Below are positions 10,765 through 24,150 of a stretch of 64,000 nucleotides of DNA, in pieces. The DNA comes from Paraspadella gotoi (Eukaryota; Chaetognatha): NCBI GenBank assembly GCA_051294375.1, contig CM119267.1:16220543-16284542 (forward strand). The letters are read 5' to 3'. Numbering within the stretch: position 1 is the stretch's first letter; each line of letters opens with the position of its first letter. Position numbers and translations under genes: made by a program. The notes under the pieces are model-generated. The model did no database searches and was not told the origin of the DNA. It worked only from the letters and a program-made list of their open reading frames with translations.

Positions 10765-13700
10765 GGTTTTCACGGATTGATAAACAAAGTGGTTCCGTTG
10801 ATTTTCTATGCGGGTCGAGACTGAGGGAGAGGAAAAGGCAATACGCGGATGTGAGAACATAAAAATAGAGGAGGCGAGAACAATAAGTAGGGAGACATAT
10901 CTAGACACAGTAGAAAGAATTGATGAAAACCCTTTTTGCTTATAGAACGGAGAACAAGCTCTGATTCAATGTACGCTTGGAATCGAGATGAATTTGAAAT
11001 AACAACTTATTTCGGAGATACGTAGCGAATAGAGCAAAAAAAAAAAAAAATGATTCCCTCACGACTCGTAAAAACCCCTCGTTGCTATTTTTCTGTCTCT
11101 CAAAATCACCAATCGATATTTGTCTTCTCCTCCCCGCTCCTCCGAGGTCAGACTTGACTATCTTGAGAAAGTCGAACCTCGCTATCGCACGGAAGCCACC
11201 GTCTTTGGGGTCAAAGACCAAAATAGGCCCCCCCCCAAAAAAAATACTGAAAGAAAAACAAAACAAAAAAACAACAACAAAACAATATAAACGGTTGGAT
11301 GGAGAAAATATTGAATATTTAGAGAAAAAAAATAAAAGAAGGGGATCGGGTTGGGGGGAGTGGCGGGGATAGTATATGGGCGCGTCCGGATTCGCCACTT
11401 CCCTATGACCCCACCGCGACTCCCAATGTGCCATCCAGTTTTAGTTCCACGAGCCGTCAGGGACCGTGCCGACGAAAAACGCCCGCTCGTCTCCGTCCCG
11501 CGTGCCCCTTGTTGGAGCAAAAATGGCGCGGGGTGTACGGTCAGAGGTTAAGGGTCGCGCGTACAGCGGGAATACGCGTAATTATGCATTAACGCGCGCA
11601 TAAAAATCTCGACAGGACTTCGGGATAAAAAGCCTGGTCTTGACAGCGTCGAGTCGAGCAAAGGAGAAACATAATTTTACACGTTTACGTTTTCTACTAG
11701 ATAAAAGCGGCTTAGTTGTTTAATAAATTTTTTCCCATTACTACAAAAAGGGCACACGATCGAACTTTTTTTTTTAAACTACACTATGTCAACAAACGAA
11801 CAAAAATAAATAAGGCAGGTATAGTTAAATGTCCTAATTAAAAACTAAATGTTGTTACAATTGTTTCAGCGCGTTTCTCCACGGAATGCGTGAAATCTTG
11901 ACGCCTGGAGGCAAAGGGCGCGAGAGATCTCGGCGCGGGAAGCCAAAGGCCGGAGAGCGTGTCGGCGTCAGCGGCGGCGGCGGTTGCGGCGGNNNNNNNN
12001 NNNNNNNNNNNNNNNNNGCAGGAAGATAATTGTTTAATATTAAAGTAGTAACGTGGAGTAATAGGTAGCTCGGAGATAATCAGCGAATGGTTTTCATAGT
12101 CAAAAAACTAAGAGAGTAAAAGGTGCTACTCTTCTCTTACATAATGAATATAACTCTGCAGTCTCTGCGTCTCTCTCTCCTGGGGTCTCATCGTCTCCAT
12201 CTCTCGTGCGTTCGTCTCTCGTACTCCTACTCATCTCCCTCGGTCACTCTCTCCTCCCATGGTCTCTCTCAGTCATCTGCCGTCTCCTCATTTCTGGCTG
12301 CTGCTTTTCCCTGTTTCGTACTTTGCGGCCTCTCCCCCGCCGTCGTCGCCGAGGCCGATTTCCTCTCCCCTCCGAATCAGGTGCCGTCACTTGTGGCGGT
12401 CGCGCGACCTGCATTCGCCCCGAGGCCGCCGATACGCCTTCCTCTAGATAGACACATTACGCGAGGCCGCTAGAGCCAGCCGACAATACACATCGCGCCG
12501 CGGCATGCGCCTGCTGACTTGCCGACATACGTCTCTCTCGGACGGTTGTGCTCTCCCCGCGGCCGGTAGAAGTGCTCTCGGCGCCCACATTGTGCCTCCA
12601 GGGTGCGGGTGGTCAAGAATTTCACAAGCGCATTGCCGTGGGAGGCGTGAGAAACGGCTGAAATACAATTGTAACAGACATTTAGTATTTTTTGAAAAAA
12701 TTTAAGGGACATTGTGATTGATATACTTTTCCTTTTCGTTATGTGTTGTTAAGGATATAAAGTTGAAAACTAAAGACAATAAGTCTTGATAACTATAAGG
12801 CAACGCATGTAAAGGCTGATGAAGGGCTTGAAATGACAACGACCGAATACTATGTTGTCTGTACAAGGTAAGAAAAGGAATATCGCGAGGATACTGCTTG
12901 TATCTAAGACTACTGTTGTCTTTTCCTAGTTTTTCAATTAGAAGCATTGTGGAGGATGATAGAAATACGCGTGCCTTATTTTTATTATTTGTTCAGTTTG
13001 TTTGACATAAGTGTAGTGGTTAAAGTAGTCTTTAAAAAAAAAAAAGTTCGATGCGTGTGGCGCTTTTTGTAGGTAAATGGGAAAAAAATTTAATTAAAAA
13101 GCAACTAAGGTCCGCTTTTATCAGTGAGTATAAGGCGTGGGACAAAAGCGTAGTAAAAGTGGGTATGTTTCTCATCTTTGCCTCGACTCGTACGGAACTG
13201 TCAAGAATCGCGGGCAGGCATTTTTTATTGCCGCGAAGTCCTAGTCAGAGATTTTTATGCAGCGGCGTTAATTTAGAATGCATATAATTACGCCCGTATA
13301 TGATCCCTCGGCTGTAAACATGGATAGTTAGTCTGCGACCACTGTGAACGTACTCTGCACCCCCGTGGAACACACCTGCGGGGATTGCCAGTTTTTAGCT
13401 CGGCAACAAGGGGCTGACGCGGGACGGAGAACGAGCGGTTGGGGCGTTTTTCGTTACGGCAGGGTCCGGCTGACGGCTTGCGTGGAAACTAAAAGCTGGA
13501 ATGGTACCACATTGGGAGTAGTACGCGGTGGGGGTCGATAGGGAAGTGGCGCGCAGCATTATACTATTTCTGCGGCGCGCCACTTGACCCGCCAACGAAG
13601 ATACCGCGATTCACGCCATTCTTTTATTTGTTTTTTTTCTTTTTTCACGTAAATATTAACCTCCTCAAAGTATGTTTCATCGAGCGCATGCTGCAAACCG

Positions 13701-16700
13701 TTTATGATTGTTCTGTTTGTTGTTGTTGATTTTTTGTGTTTGTTTTTTTCTTTTCTAGTTATTTTTTGGGGGGGGGCCTATTTTGGTCTTTGACACCCAA
13801 AGACTCGATAACTTTTTTTTTTCGTACAAGCATCTCAGTCGCCGGATCGGCCGACGTCGATTTCGACTCGAAACGCGAAAAGGAGTAACGAGCGAAAAAA
13901 AGTTGTTTCGTATCCTTGGTCAAGTCGTAAATTGGAAACCCCTTGACCGGGGGGGGAGGTGGGGGGGAGTGGGGAGACGAGACGGGGGAAGAGGATGTCG
14001 TTAAGAGGCGCGGAAAGAGAATCGCAATGAGACCGCGACCTTGAGGCCGCTACTCGAGCCAGCCCCTTGCCTCGATCTGGCGAGTCGCGGTCTCGAGAGT
14101 GAAGTTTTCGCGGTTTTTTAGTCACGCGTCTCATTCACGGAGAAGATCCTGACAGGATTTACAAATTGTATTCTTTTGGCCGCGGCCGTTTTTGTTTTTT
14201 TTGTGGGAGGAATTTCAATGATTAGGTCATTGCGTTTCGTCTACTTCTATTGTTTTCAGAAATGATAATTTTTTTTATTTTCGTTTCATTACTCACAAGT
14301 AAACATGAAGGCAATTTAATCGTCTGCTTTCCACGAGCCTCTTGTCAAATTCTTATTATCACGCTCACGAACTGTAAGTAAGAGTCGGATTGCGAGTACA
14401 AAGGGTTTTTTACAAAGAGAAAAAAAATCAAGAAAATTTCTTCTTTTTTTTTTAGAATTCCATCAAAATTCATCTCGGCCAAAGCCAAGACGCCACGACG
14501 CGTCTCGGCGACGGATGAAATCCGCTTTGTCGCCGAGGAGAAACAAAAAAGCAAGAATGTCTTTTTCTCGGACTGAAACAGCGCGATAAAAAAAAGAGGG
14601 CGAAGACGACGAAAGAGGCGATGGGTCAGAAATGGTCTCGGAGGAACGTCGTCGGGAGGACAAGAACAAAAAAAATTGGGGAGGACAAGACCAGCTTAGT
14701 ATGGACAAGCGCGGGGTTGAAAGGATTAGGAACACTTAATAAATTAATAACTTAACCTAACCGGTCCAAAGTCAAAAGCGTAGAAAAATAGGCAGGTCAG
14801 GAAATACAACAGGCAGGACAAGCTCCAACGTCGAGAGGACAAGAAAATCGCCGAGAGGTCAAGATCAGTTTCGACGGACGAGAATAGCGTCGAAATGACG
14901 AAAGCGGCTCGAGATTAATACCGCAAAGAAGAGAGGGCAGCACAGGCAGCAATACCACTGTGGCGGCGATGGCGGNNNNNNNNNNNNNNNNNNNNNNNNN
15001 CAGAGAGGGATTACCGCTCGCGGAACCACCACAGGTTCCGCCATTCGACCAGGAGCTTCTTAATTGTCACTTCGTATGTGCGCGTCGCAACACATCACTC
15101 CGGTACGCCGAGTTCACACCTCACCTTTTCCTATAATCGTATATCGCGAGTCATGCTCCCGGCCAACTAGGCCCCGGCGCGTATTGGACTGGACGATTTA
15201 TGCATCCTAAAGTTGCCTCAATTTTTTTTTTCTTACCACATCTCTCTCCTCTCTCTCTCTCTCGATCTCTCTCTTCGTCTCTTTATTTGAACCTGGCTAT
15301 CGGCTGTTGCCTGGAAGCTGCGTGGCCGGCAGGAAGGGCGCGGTCCGGAAGACGTTGAACGCTGAGCCATACCAGGAGTGAGTGTAGTACCGGGTGTCGG
15401 GTGTACTGGATGCGCCCGCGAACAGAGATGCGTACATCGCCGGAGTGCTAGCACGCCTGCACTAATCTCTCTCTCTCTCTGCTGCTCTCATCTTCTCTCT
15501 CTCTCATGCTCTCGATCCTCCTTCTCGTCACTCTCGTCGGTCTTGCTGCGTCTCTCTACTCTCTCTTTAGCGGCGCGCTGCGAGTGCTGCTATTCTTATC
15601 CTGATGTCCGCTGCTCGCCGCGACCATGCGAGGGAGGAGTGCGACGGCACATCGAAGTGAAATAAGAAGCGGTCCGAAGGGGCCGTTGTGGTCCGGAGCG
15701 GATAGATAGGTCACGACCCTCCCACCCCACCCCCCCCCCAAAAAAAAGATTTCTGGGTCCGGAGGGCGTGGCTTCGCAAGCTTCGCTCCGAGCTTCGGTT
15801 TTCATTACTGAGCAAGTTCTCTTGTAAGATTACTTGACATTCTCTTCTCTTAGGCTCGTGCTGATTGCGGTTTAAGTCTTTGATTATGTGCATGGAGCGT
15901 GATTATATCATCTATATGAGTAGCGTTAGTGGGAGGGGCGAGCAGGTTTTCTTCGCATGCGCTATTTCTATCATATTGTTCTTAACCAGTATATTACGTC
16001 TGAGATGGTGTTGTATTGTCAGTCGTTGATTTTGTCGCAGCTGGAGCGGTGGCCGGAGCGGCGGGTCAGCTTGAGGCTCCTAGCTAGTTGATTAGGTGCG
16101 ATTGTGTTGTATGATTTAAAAATTGATATAATTTTTTGTATCAGAATATGAGTTAGACTTTTGTCGCGTCTTTCTTTTCTATGACCATAGATCGTGTCCG
16201 TTTAGAGCTTAACATTCATCGCTCTTCTCGGTCTATCTCATCTTTTCAATTGATTTGTTTTTTGTTTTGGCTTTTATACACTTGAACTTTAAATAATCGT
16301 TAAATTCTTCTCGCATTTTGTACTATCCACAAGAAAAACAGTGGTATAATTTTCGAACTGTCATATCTTTCTTGGTGTCTTTGGTGCCAGGGAATTTATG
16401 CTACTTGGTATTATCGCTTTCGTATTATTTACCCCTCCTGTCTGTACTTGCTCTTCTTCTGTTTCTGTCATTCTGAAGAACACGGACGTTTCGGCAGAGT
16501 TGTTCGGCGTTTCGTCTTCGGAGGGTTCTTGGTAAATGAGCTTAAGAGGAGAAAGTCTCGCCTCCTTTTGGTTTATTTTAACGTTTCGTCTGGTTTATTT
16601 ATCATTTCAGTTAGCTTTCTCTCCGTTTTCGGGGCGCTTTCGCCAAAATGTTGAAACAACGGACGGAAAGTTCGATGTGAGCTGCGCGGAAGCAAAGAAG

Positions 16701-17415
16701 GCGAAAATAAAAAAAAAAAAAGTCCGGCGATTGTGGCTACCGCGCATCTGGGCTTTGTCGTAAGGCGTTTTGTCATCCGTTTGCGTCGTATGTTTTGCAT
16801 CGGCCTTTGTCGTCAGTCTGTTTCGTGCGTCTGATGTGCCGTGGTCGATCTGTTCTCTGGTCTTGAATAACGGCGGCGCGAGTCGCAATATGGTGCGGTT
16901 TGCAGATAAGGTTTGTCTGGCGTCGTCTCAATGCGTACTCGGGGGCCTTTGCATCGGGCATTAATATGGTGCCGGCGGCTCCTTGGTGGAGATGAAGGGA
17001 GAAGGGGGAGGATAGTGGGATGAGTGGGTAAACAGTGGCGATTTAAGAAGGGCAGAATTGAGGAGGGTGAGGGCGAGGAAAGGGTGGGCGGTGGCATGGT
17101 GGGAAGGGAGGAAAAAAAGAGAAATTAGATTCTCGATGGGACTCTGAGGATGAGCACAGAGGACGTTCGCGAGAAAGGAGAGAAAAAAAAAAAGCGTTGA
17201 AGATGCAAAAGAGTGACAGATGTTCGATGTCAGGAGGACGCGAGAGAAAAGGACGGATTTTATAGTGATTTTTATACAAAAAATACTATGGCTGGACGAA
17301 GAAATGTTAAACCTAAAACGATATGATCTACATTTTCGGTCTTCTCAATTAATTCAATTTGTTAGAATTCAAATTCAAATTTAGTAAATCTTACAGACAA
17401 GATGAATAGCGGGGG

Positions 17416-17418
<3 letters not shown>
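10765..17418. other. Gene-free interval
   Basis: Mixed-composition DNA with GC-rich patches (11350-11650, 11880-11992, 13370-13600, 15020-15190), 25-N gaps at 11993-12017 and 14976-15000, and CT-rich patches at 12160-12260 and 15235-15560. Reading frames are short, without recognisable domains or consistent splice structure. I see no supported gene. Confidence 0.6.

Positions 17419-17481
<63 letters not shown>
17419..17481. repeat. (GA)n microsatellite
   Basis: About 31 uninterrupted GA units following GGGGGAGC. Confidence 0.98.
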
Positions 17482-17486
<5 letters not shown>

Positions 17487-20400
17487 TTCTTCGTTCAGAT
17501 TAAGAAAAGACAGATTCGAGAGTCGTAGTCGTATCTAGAAAATACGGGCGACACTGAATCGGGTTGCGAAAGGAGTGGATCCATTGGAAGTGGCTTGCGG
17601 GGGTTGTGAATGTCCCGTAGTGGAAATGCCATAGGAGTGACGGAGTCGGAAGCGAGAGTGGCACAATCTTTGTCCAACCGTCGTACAAACACCAATCTTT
17701 TCGTTCCAACCTCTGTCTCGCGAATATCTGGATCCCCTTTTGTTTTCTTTGTTTGGTTTCCACGAAAATAAAAAAAAAAAGGCGGCGCTGGCGTCGTGTC
17801 GCGTTTTCCATTTGTCGGCGTGACCTTCGGAGTGCAGTCAATACTTTCTTTCTCATTTTCTTTTCCCTTTTTTGTTTTGCTAGTTTTTTTTTCCCCTTTT
17901 CTTTGTTCCCTTCTTGCCTATATGCCGTGGAGGGTTAACCCACCAAAATCAGGAGCAGCCATTGACAAATCACCCGTATTAACCGCGACTAAACAGTCGA
18001 GAAGGTGGGCGATTCGGGAGAACGGAATGTACTCCATGGATTCCTTTTTCTAGCGAGAAGTCGATGAGGAAAGGAGGCAGGGCTCTCCTTGAAGAAAATG
18101 AGCCGCTTATCTGTGAGATATGAAGAGCCCACGCAAGAGAAAAGGTTTGAGAAAAACACGGGCGAACGCCCAGGAAAAAACGGGAAGAACGGTCTCGCGA
18201 AAAAAAACAAAAAAAAACAGAAAAAATAGAAAAGGAAAGCGCGCGCCAGAAGGCAAGGACGCGCGCGCCTGAGGCAGACGTCGACTTTTAAAGCGACATC
18301 GTTATTCATGCACCTGAAGACTGAAAAGAATCTCCAACGTTTTGAAGGAAAGAGAAGAAGAGAACTAGGGATAATTCGAAAATTTTAGCTCTTGGCGCCG
18401 AACGCTTATAGGGTGGGCGTCATTTCGACCGAGAGTCAAACGCGGTTTTTTTGGTTTTTTTTGCAAGTAGAATAATGACTCTTTTGCATATAAAGCCGAG
18501 AATACGAAAACGTTTGAGCGTTCTTGTTTTCTGTGATCCTGGTTTTTTTTTTCGAACTGTGTTTGTACACGGGAATATCAGTTTATTTTCATTTCTATTC
18601 TTACTTGCCCTCTTTCAAACTTACACATGTCACATGATGCGATTTACAAATTACAGGATATTAACTTCAATCAAGCTAAGGAAAGAATTCTTTTTAAAAA
18701 GTCAAGCAAATTTTCGATTTATCGTAGATTAGCAAAAAGGTTTAGCAGATCACTAAAATTAGGTAATTTACACTTACAGATGCGATCATATAAATGGAGA
18801 AAAGGGCCAACTATAAGTTTAGTCATAGACTTGGCCAATGGGACAACTATCCACGCCGTCTCGCGTCGGCGCATAATCACGAGCGCAACTCTCAGTCACG
18901 CGGAAACATAAGCCTCACGAGGCGGTTCAATATTTTCCGGATATAGAAAGCTCTACATTTCTTTTTTTCCTTTTTTTCCCCCTTTTTTTTCTTTCCGTCT
19001 CCGCATTTCCTGCTCTACCTAGAACTCCTTTTTTTCTTAGTCTATTTTATGCTGTTTTTCTTCAGTTTCCTTTTCTTTTCTTTTTTTCTTTATTTCTTTT
19101 CTTCTTTTCTTCTCTTTGCTCCTCGTTTCTTTTTTTTTCTAGTATTTTCTTTTTTTTTCCTATTTTCTCTTTCATCTTATTTATTTCCTTTTCGCCCTTG
19201 TTTTTTTTTTCTTCATTCTCTCACCGCCCACTAGATCGCGTTTCGCGATTTTTCGTGACTTTTCCTCGCAATTCTCCCTCGTCCTTCATCTCCCTTTGAT
19301 CATACTTCTCGCACCTGACGATCGGCCAAGCGGCTGGGCCACCTGGGGGGCGACATCGAGAAAAAAAAGGGGGGGCGCTCTCATCGGCACCTGCGGGCGG
19401 ATCGAAGGCGCGACGGGCGAGCGGGCGAGCGGGCGGAGGCGGCGAGCGGACAGGAGGGCTAATCTCGGGGGCAGAACCGTGATTGAGCGCTCCGTAGGGG
19501 AAGGGGGGGGTGCGGGCGAGAAGATGGAGGATGTGACGAGTCCCTAAGAGAGGGATGATGTGAGGGTGAAGAGAGTGATGATCGTTGTGATTTTTCTCTG
19601 AAAATATTTCTGCTAAAAATATATATACGTACATTAATTATTATATAATTATATAATGTACCATTGTACATACAAGTCTAACAAGAGACAAAGGACTGAA
19701 CCCGCCGTCTTCTACCATTTCATTTGAAATAGACGCTGCAGCTGACGCTGCGTACGTCTCTGCGCTGACGCTGTCACTAACGCTAACAGCGCCGTCCCTG
19801 TGCACAGTGTGGAGTATAAGGATCTAAAACGTCGCGAGGTGGCGCGGAGTGACGAGTGGCGTGGGCGACGATTACGTAGNNNNNNNNNNNNNNNNNNNNN
19901 NNNNNNNNNNNNNNNNNNNNNNNNNNNNNNNNNNNNNNNNNNNNNNNNNNNNNNNNNNNNNNNNNNNNNNNNNNNNNNNNNNNNNNNNNNNNNNNNNNNN
20001 NNNNNNNNNNNNNNNNNNNNNNNNNNNNNNNNNNNNNNNNNNNNNNNNNNNNNNNNNNNNNNNNNNNNNNNNNNNNNNNNNNNNNNNNNNNNNNNNNNNN
20101 NNNNNNNNNNNNNNNNNNNNNNNNNNNNNNNNNNNNNNNNNNNNNNNNNNNNNNNNNNNNNNNNNNNNNNNNNNNNNNNNNNNNNNNNNNNNNNNNNNNN
20201 NNNNNNNNNNNNNNNNNNNNNNNNNNCCGATCAAGTGAGTGGAACGAGGGCTGCTGAGGGAGAGGAATATCAAGACGCGGCGAGGAAAACGTGTATGAGT
20301 TTTTCTGCTTCGAAGGATCGAAAAGACGATAATAACCGGAAACTTTGTTTACTTAAGGCCTGATTCTTTTTTTTTTTCGCGGCTATTTACTATTTTTGCT

Positions 20401-21740
20401 GGCGGATGTATTCCAAGTTGGAATGCTAGAATTTTGTTTTTTTTCAAAATCAAACTTTGCATTAAACTCGAAAAGTAGAAATACAAATATCATTTAAGTC
20501 GAATTTCGTTTGGGTNNNNNNNNNNTCCTCTTTCAGTCCTTTTTCATCTCTCAATTACTACCTCTTGGTTACCCATCGGTTAATCGTCTCTTTTGTCTTT
20601 CCACATCTTGGGTCTATCCTTTGCTTACTTCTTACTACGAGAAGTGTCATCATTTCTAAACTGTAACTGTTTAATTCTAGAATTGCATTGATAGGATTGT
20701 AAACTTGAGCGGATCATCCAAATTAGAAATGCCTAAATATCTAAATATCTAAATAGCGTGTAACGATTCGCTCTCCCTTTCTCTTCCTTCTTCCCCTCTT
20801 CTTTCCCGCCCTCTCGCTAAAAGGAGGAAGGGTTTATGACGGAAACGATGATTTGATTAGCGACGCGGAGATCCGATTACTCGTCAACAGTGGAAGAGCG
20901 GAGAGAGAGAGAGAGAGAGAGNNNNNNNNNNNNNNNNNNNNNNNNNNNNNNNNNNNNNNNNNNNNNNNNNNNNNNNNNNNNNNNNNNNNNNNNNNNNNNN
21001 NNNNNNNNNNNNNNNGAGAGAGAGAAAGAGAGAGAGAGAGGATAAAAATATTCCTGAATACCAATGCCAAGTCGCATCGTCGATCGCCATGGAATCAAAG
21101 TAGTGAGATTTTGATCTCTTGCCTAGTCGCACGTCGAATCACTGACTCGTGACTTTTTCTTGGATCTGTGAATCTGTGATTCGTAAACGAAGGTGAAAAG
21201 CGATAGACAAATAAGCATCATTATCACGGACGGTGATTATTAAATACGACAAGAATCGATTACACGGATTTTCCGCTTCACTTTTGTTTATTTTTTTTCC
21301 CTCCATCGCCTTTTCAGTCGCCGCGCACTCTTACGTTAGAAACTTATTCCGCTCAACCGCCTCGACCAAGTCAGGTTCGTCTCGGAACCCTTTGGCCAGG
21401 CGCCGGAGCGCCAGTCTCCAGTCGCCGCCCCCAAAGCTTGACGAGGTCATTGAACTTTGGCTATTATTTACCCCCGTATATATTCACTAACTACAACCAA
21501 ACCAGTCAACGCCCCTTTGACACCCTTTCCCCTCTCCCAGTCCGACTCTTCCACCTTCCCGTCTCGATCCTCGAGCGGAAACTCTTCGGACGAGAGTAAC
21601 CGGAACCGAAAGTGGAAGACGCTCGTTTGCGGCGACGCGCGCGCGGGAAAGCCGAGTCCGCCTTTGCGGGTTTTGTTTACTTCGAAGCGAAGAAGCGAGA
21701 AAAAAGTAAATAAACATTTCGCCGGCCGTCGGACGTCACG
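17482..21740. other. Gene-free interval
   Basis: Contains a T/C-rich stretch at 18955-19225, a GC-rich patch at 19315-19550, N gaps at 19880-20226, 20516-20525 and 20922-21015, and (GA)n on both sides of the last gap. No exon was supported. Confidence 0.6.
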
Positions 21741-21741
21741 G

Positions 21742-21943
21742 TGACCAAAGAGAGAGAGAGAGAGGAAAGATGGGAGAGAGAGAGAGAAGAGAGAGAAGAG
21801 AGAGAGAGAGAGAGAAGAGAGAGAGAGATGAGAGAGAGAGATGAGAGGAAGAGAAGAGAAAAGTTGAATTAGGTACGCGAAGGGTTTATTTACGACGGAG
21901 AAAGAGAGGGAGAGCGAGTGGCGGAGTGCGTGTGTTATGTAAC

Positions 21944-22031
<88 letters not shown>

Positions 22032-22041
22032 TGGAGAGAGA
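21742..22041. repeat. (GA)n array cluster
   Basis: Several GA tracts separated by 10-60 bp. The longest (21949-22030) is nearly perfect, with short GAAGAG interruptions. Confidence 0.95.
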
Positions 22042-22288
22042 AGAGACTGTCTCGATGATTGGATCCTCGTCTCCAGAAGAACGTCCCTAAGGCTACTGAA
22101 ATTATGACTTCTCTGTGAATGGCAACTAATTGTCTTGCACCTCGAGATTGCAATTGCTGGCCAGAGAGAGCGACATCTCGCGCTAAAGATGAGCGTCACC
22201 CTTTTCTTAGGCCTTTTTTTTCTTTTAGGGCAAGGGAAGATAAGATCTCTTCTCTTTAGCATTCCCCCGCGATTTCAGGTGAGTCCGT

Positions 22289-22640
<352 letters not shown>

Positions 22641-23264
22641 TTTTTTTGATGGAACAGCATCCTGGTTTTGTTCGCTTGTCAAAAAATACGATGACGTCGA
22701 CGAAGGTGAAGACAACGAGACAAAGACGACGACGTGTCAAATTTCGTGTCGAATGTCACACGTCACATCGCGGACGCCAAAATTTTTTTTAGGGAGCTTT
22801 GCCTATCAATGTTTTTTTTTTTTTGCTTACAGTTTACATTTTACAATCTAAATGTCTTGAGCACCAAAACATTTTCATGATAAATTATTTTTACTGATGA
22901 ATTTAAGATGTTCCAATGTGGTTTCTCACTTATAAGTTATTTATGCCGTCAACGTGGTTCTAATATCGAGACTGTGTTGGCGTTAATATCGTTACAGAAT
23001 ATTCCGTTGTTGAGCCGCTTGCCCGTTGTCTTTTGTCCGAAGCGACCTCCCGCGGATTCGACGGCTGCGTTTGTCTCTCGTTGGCGTCGGCTTCGGTCAA
23101 TTTCGTCCTCATGGACACCATTGTTGCCCTTTTGTTGTTGGCGCCATTTTCAGACGCCGTCGTCGTTGTTGTCGTCGAATTCTTCGTCGTCCTCGACGCT
23201 CTTAGAGGCCCTTGTCATTGCAGACGTTTGCTTCAAGGCGTTATTCTACCTTTTCCTATAAAAT

Positions 23265-24150
23265 ACGTATTTTTTTTTAGTTTAAAACTTCGTTAAATGT
23301 TTTTTTTTTTGGTAGCCACGTTCTACAATGTTTTGCAAACGTTGCATCGTCGTCGTCTTCTCGTTCTCGTCATCGTCCTCGTCGCTGACGCTGTCGTGAT
23401 TTTTTTTCGTGTGACGCCGCCTTAGCCTTAATCCCTTCATCAGTTCTGCCCCCTCGACTTGCTCGCTTGATGTCGAGTTGTTCTCTCGGAGATAAAATAA
23501 AATGGATGCTCGAAAATAAAAGGGAAAAGGATGAGGGGTAGAATAAAATAAAGGGTATTATACCGGAAGAATGATAAAATGAAATGGAAATGGAAGGGAA
23601 TGAAATATCCTGGATGAAATAGAATTAAAAACGGTTAGAAAATTGAAGGAAAATAAACTGAATTGAATAGAAAATAAAGCCAGGAAAGATAACATACGTG
23701 AATATGAAAAAATAAAATTTTTCTCGCTAAAAAAAACCCCGCGAAGTTATGCTATTATACAGTAGTTGTAGAAAAGAGGAAATGCTCTCTGTGAGTAAGT
23801 GCGCGCGCTCGAGTGCAACTGGGCATTTTAGTCTCTTTGCTGGAAGCAATATTTTTATCGAGNNNNNNNNNNATCAACTGCGTCATATGACCTTCATATT
23901 ATTAACTTTCTCCTTCATTATTTTGGCAATTCAGCCGTTGCAAGTGATCAAAAAGAAATTTTCAATTTAACTGGAAAAAGTTCAATAAAAGTTTCATTTA
24001 AAAGTGCTCCGTGCTTGGGCCCCCCCTCCCATGCAATATTTCGAGTCACGCTCGCGTCACTGAATTCCTCATCTCTTGTCACGCTCGCGTAACTCTCGTC
24101 ACGCCGTCGATCACAACGAGACTATATTTTTTTACTCGCGCCACGGCGGG
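23265..24150. repeat. Duplicated segment D2, short copy
   Basis: Three landmarks recur downstream in the same order: a TAGTTTAAAACTTCG / poly-T / GTAGCCACGT block (23265-23330, recurring at about 24337-24400), AAAAGAGGAAATGCTCT (near 23770, recurring near 25290), and 23873-24140 (recurring at about 29374-29650). A 10-N gap lies at 23863-23872. The pattern fits incompletely merged ends around a filled gap. Confidence 0.7.
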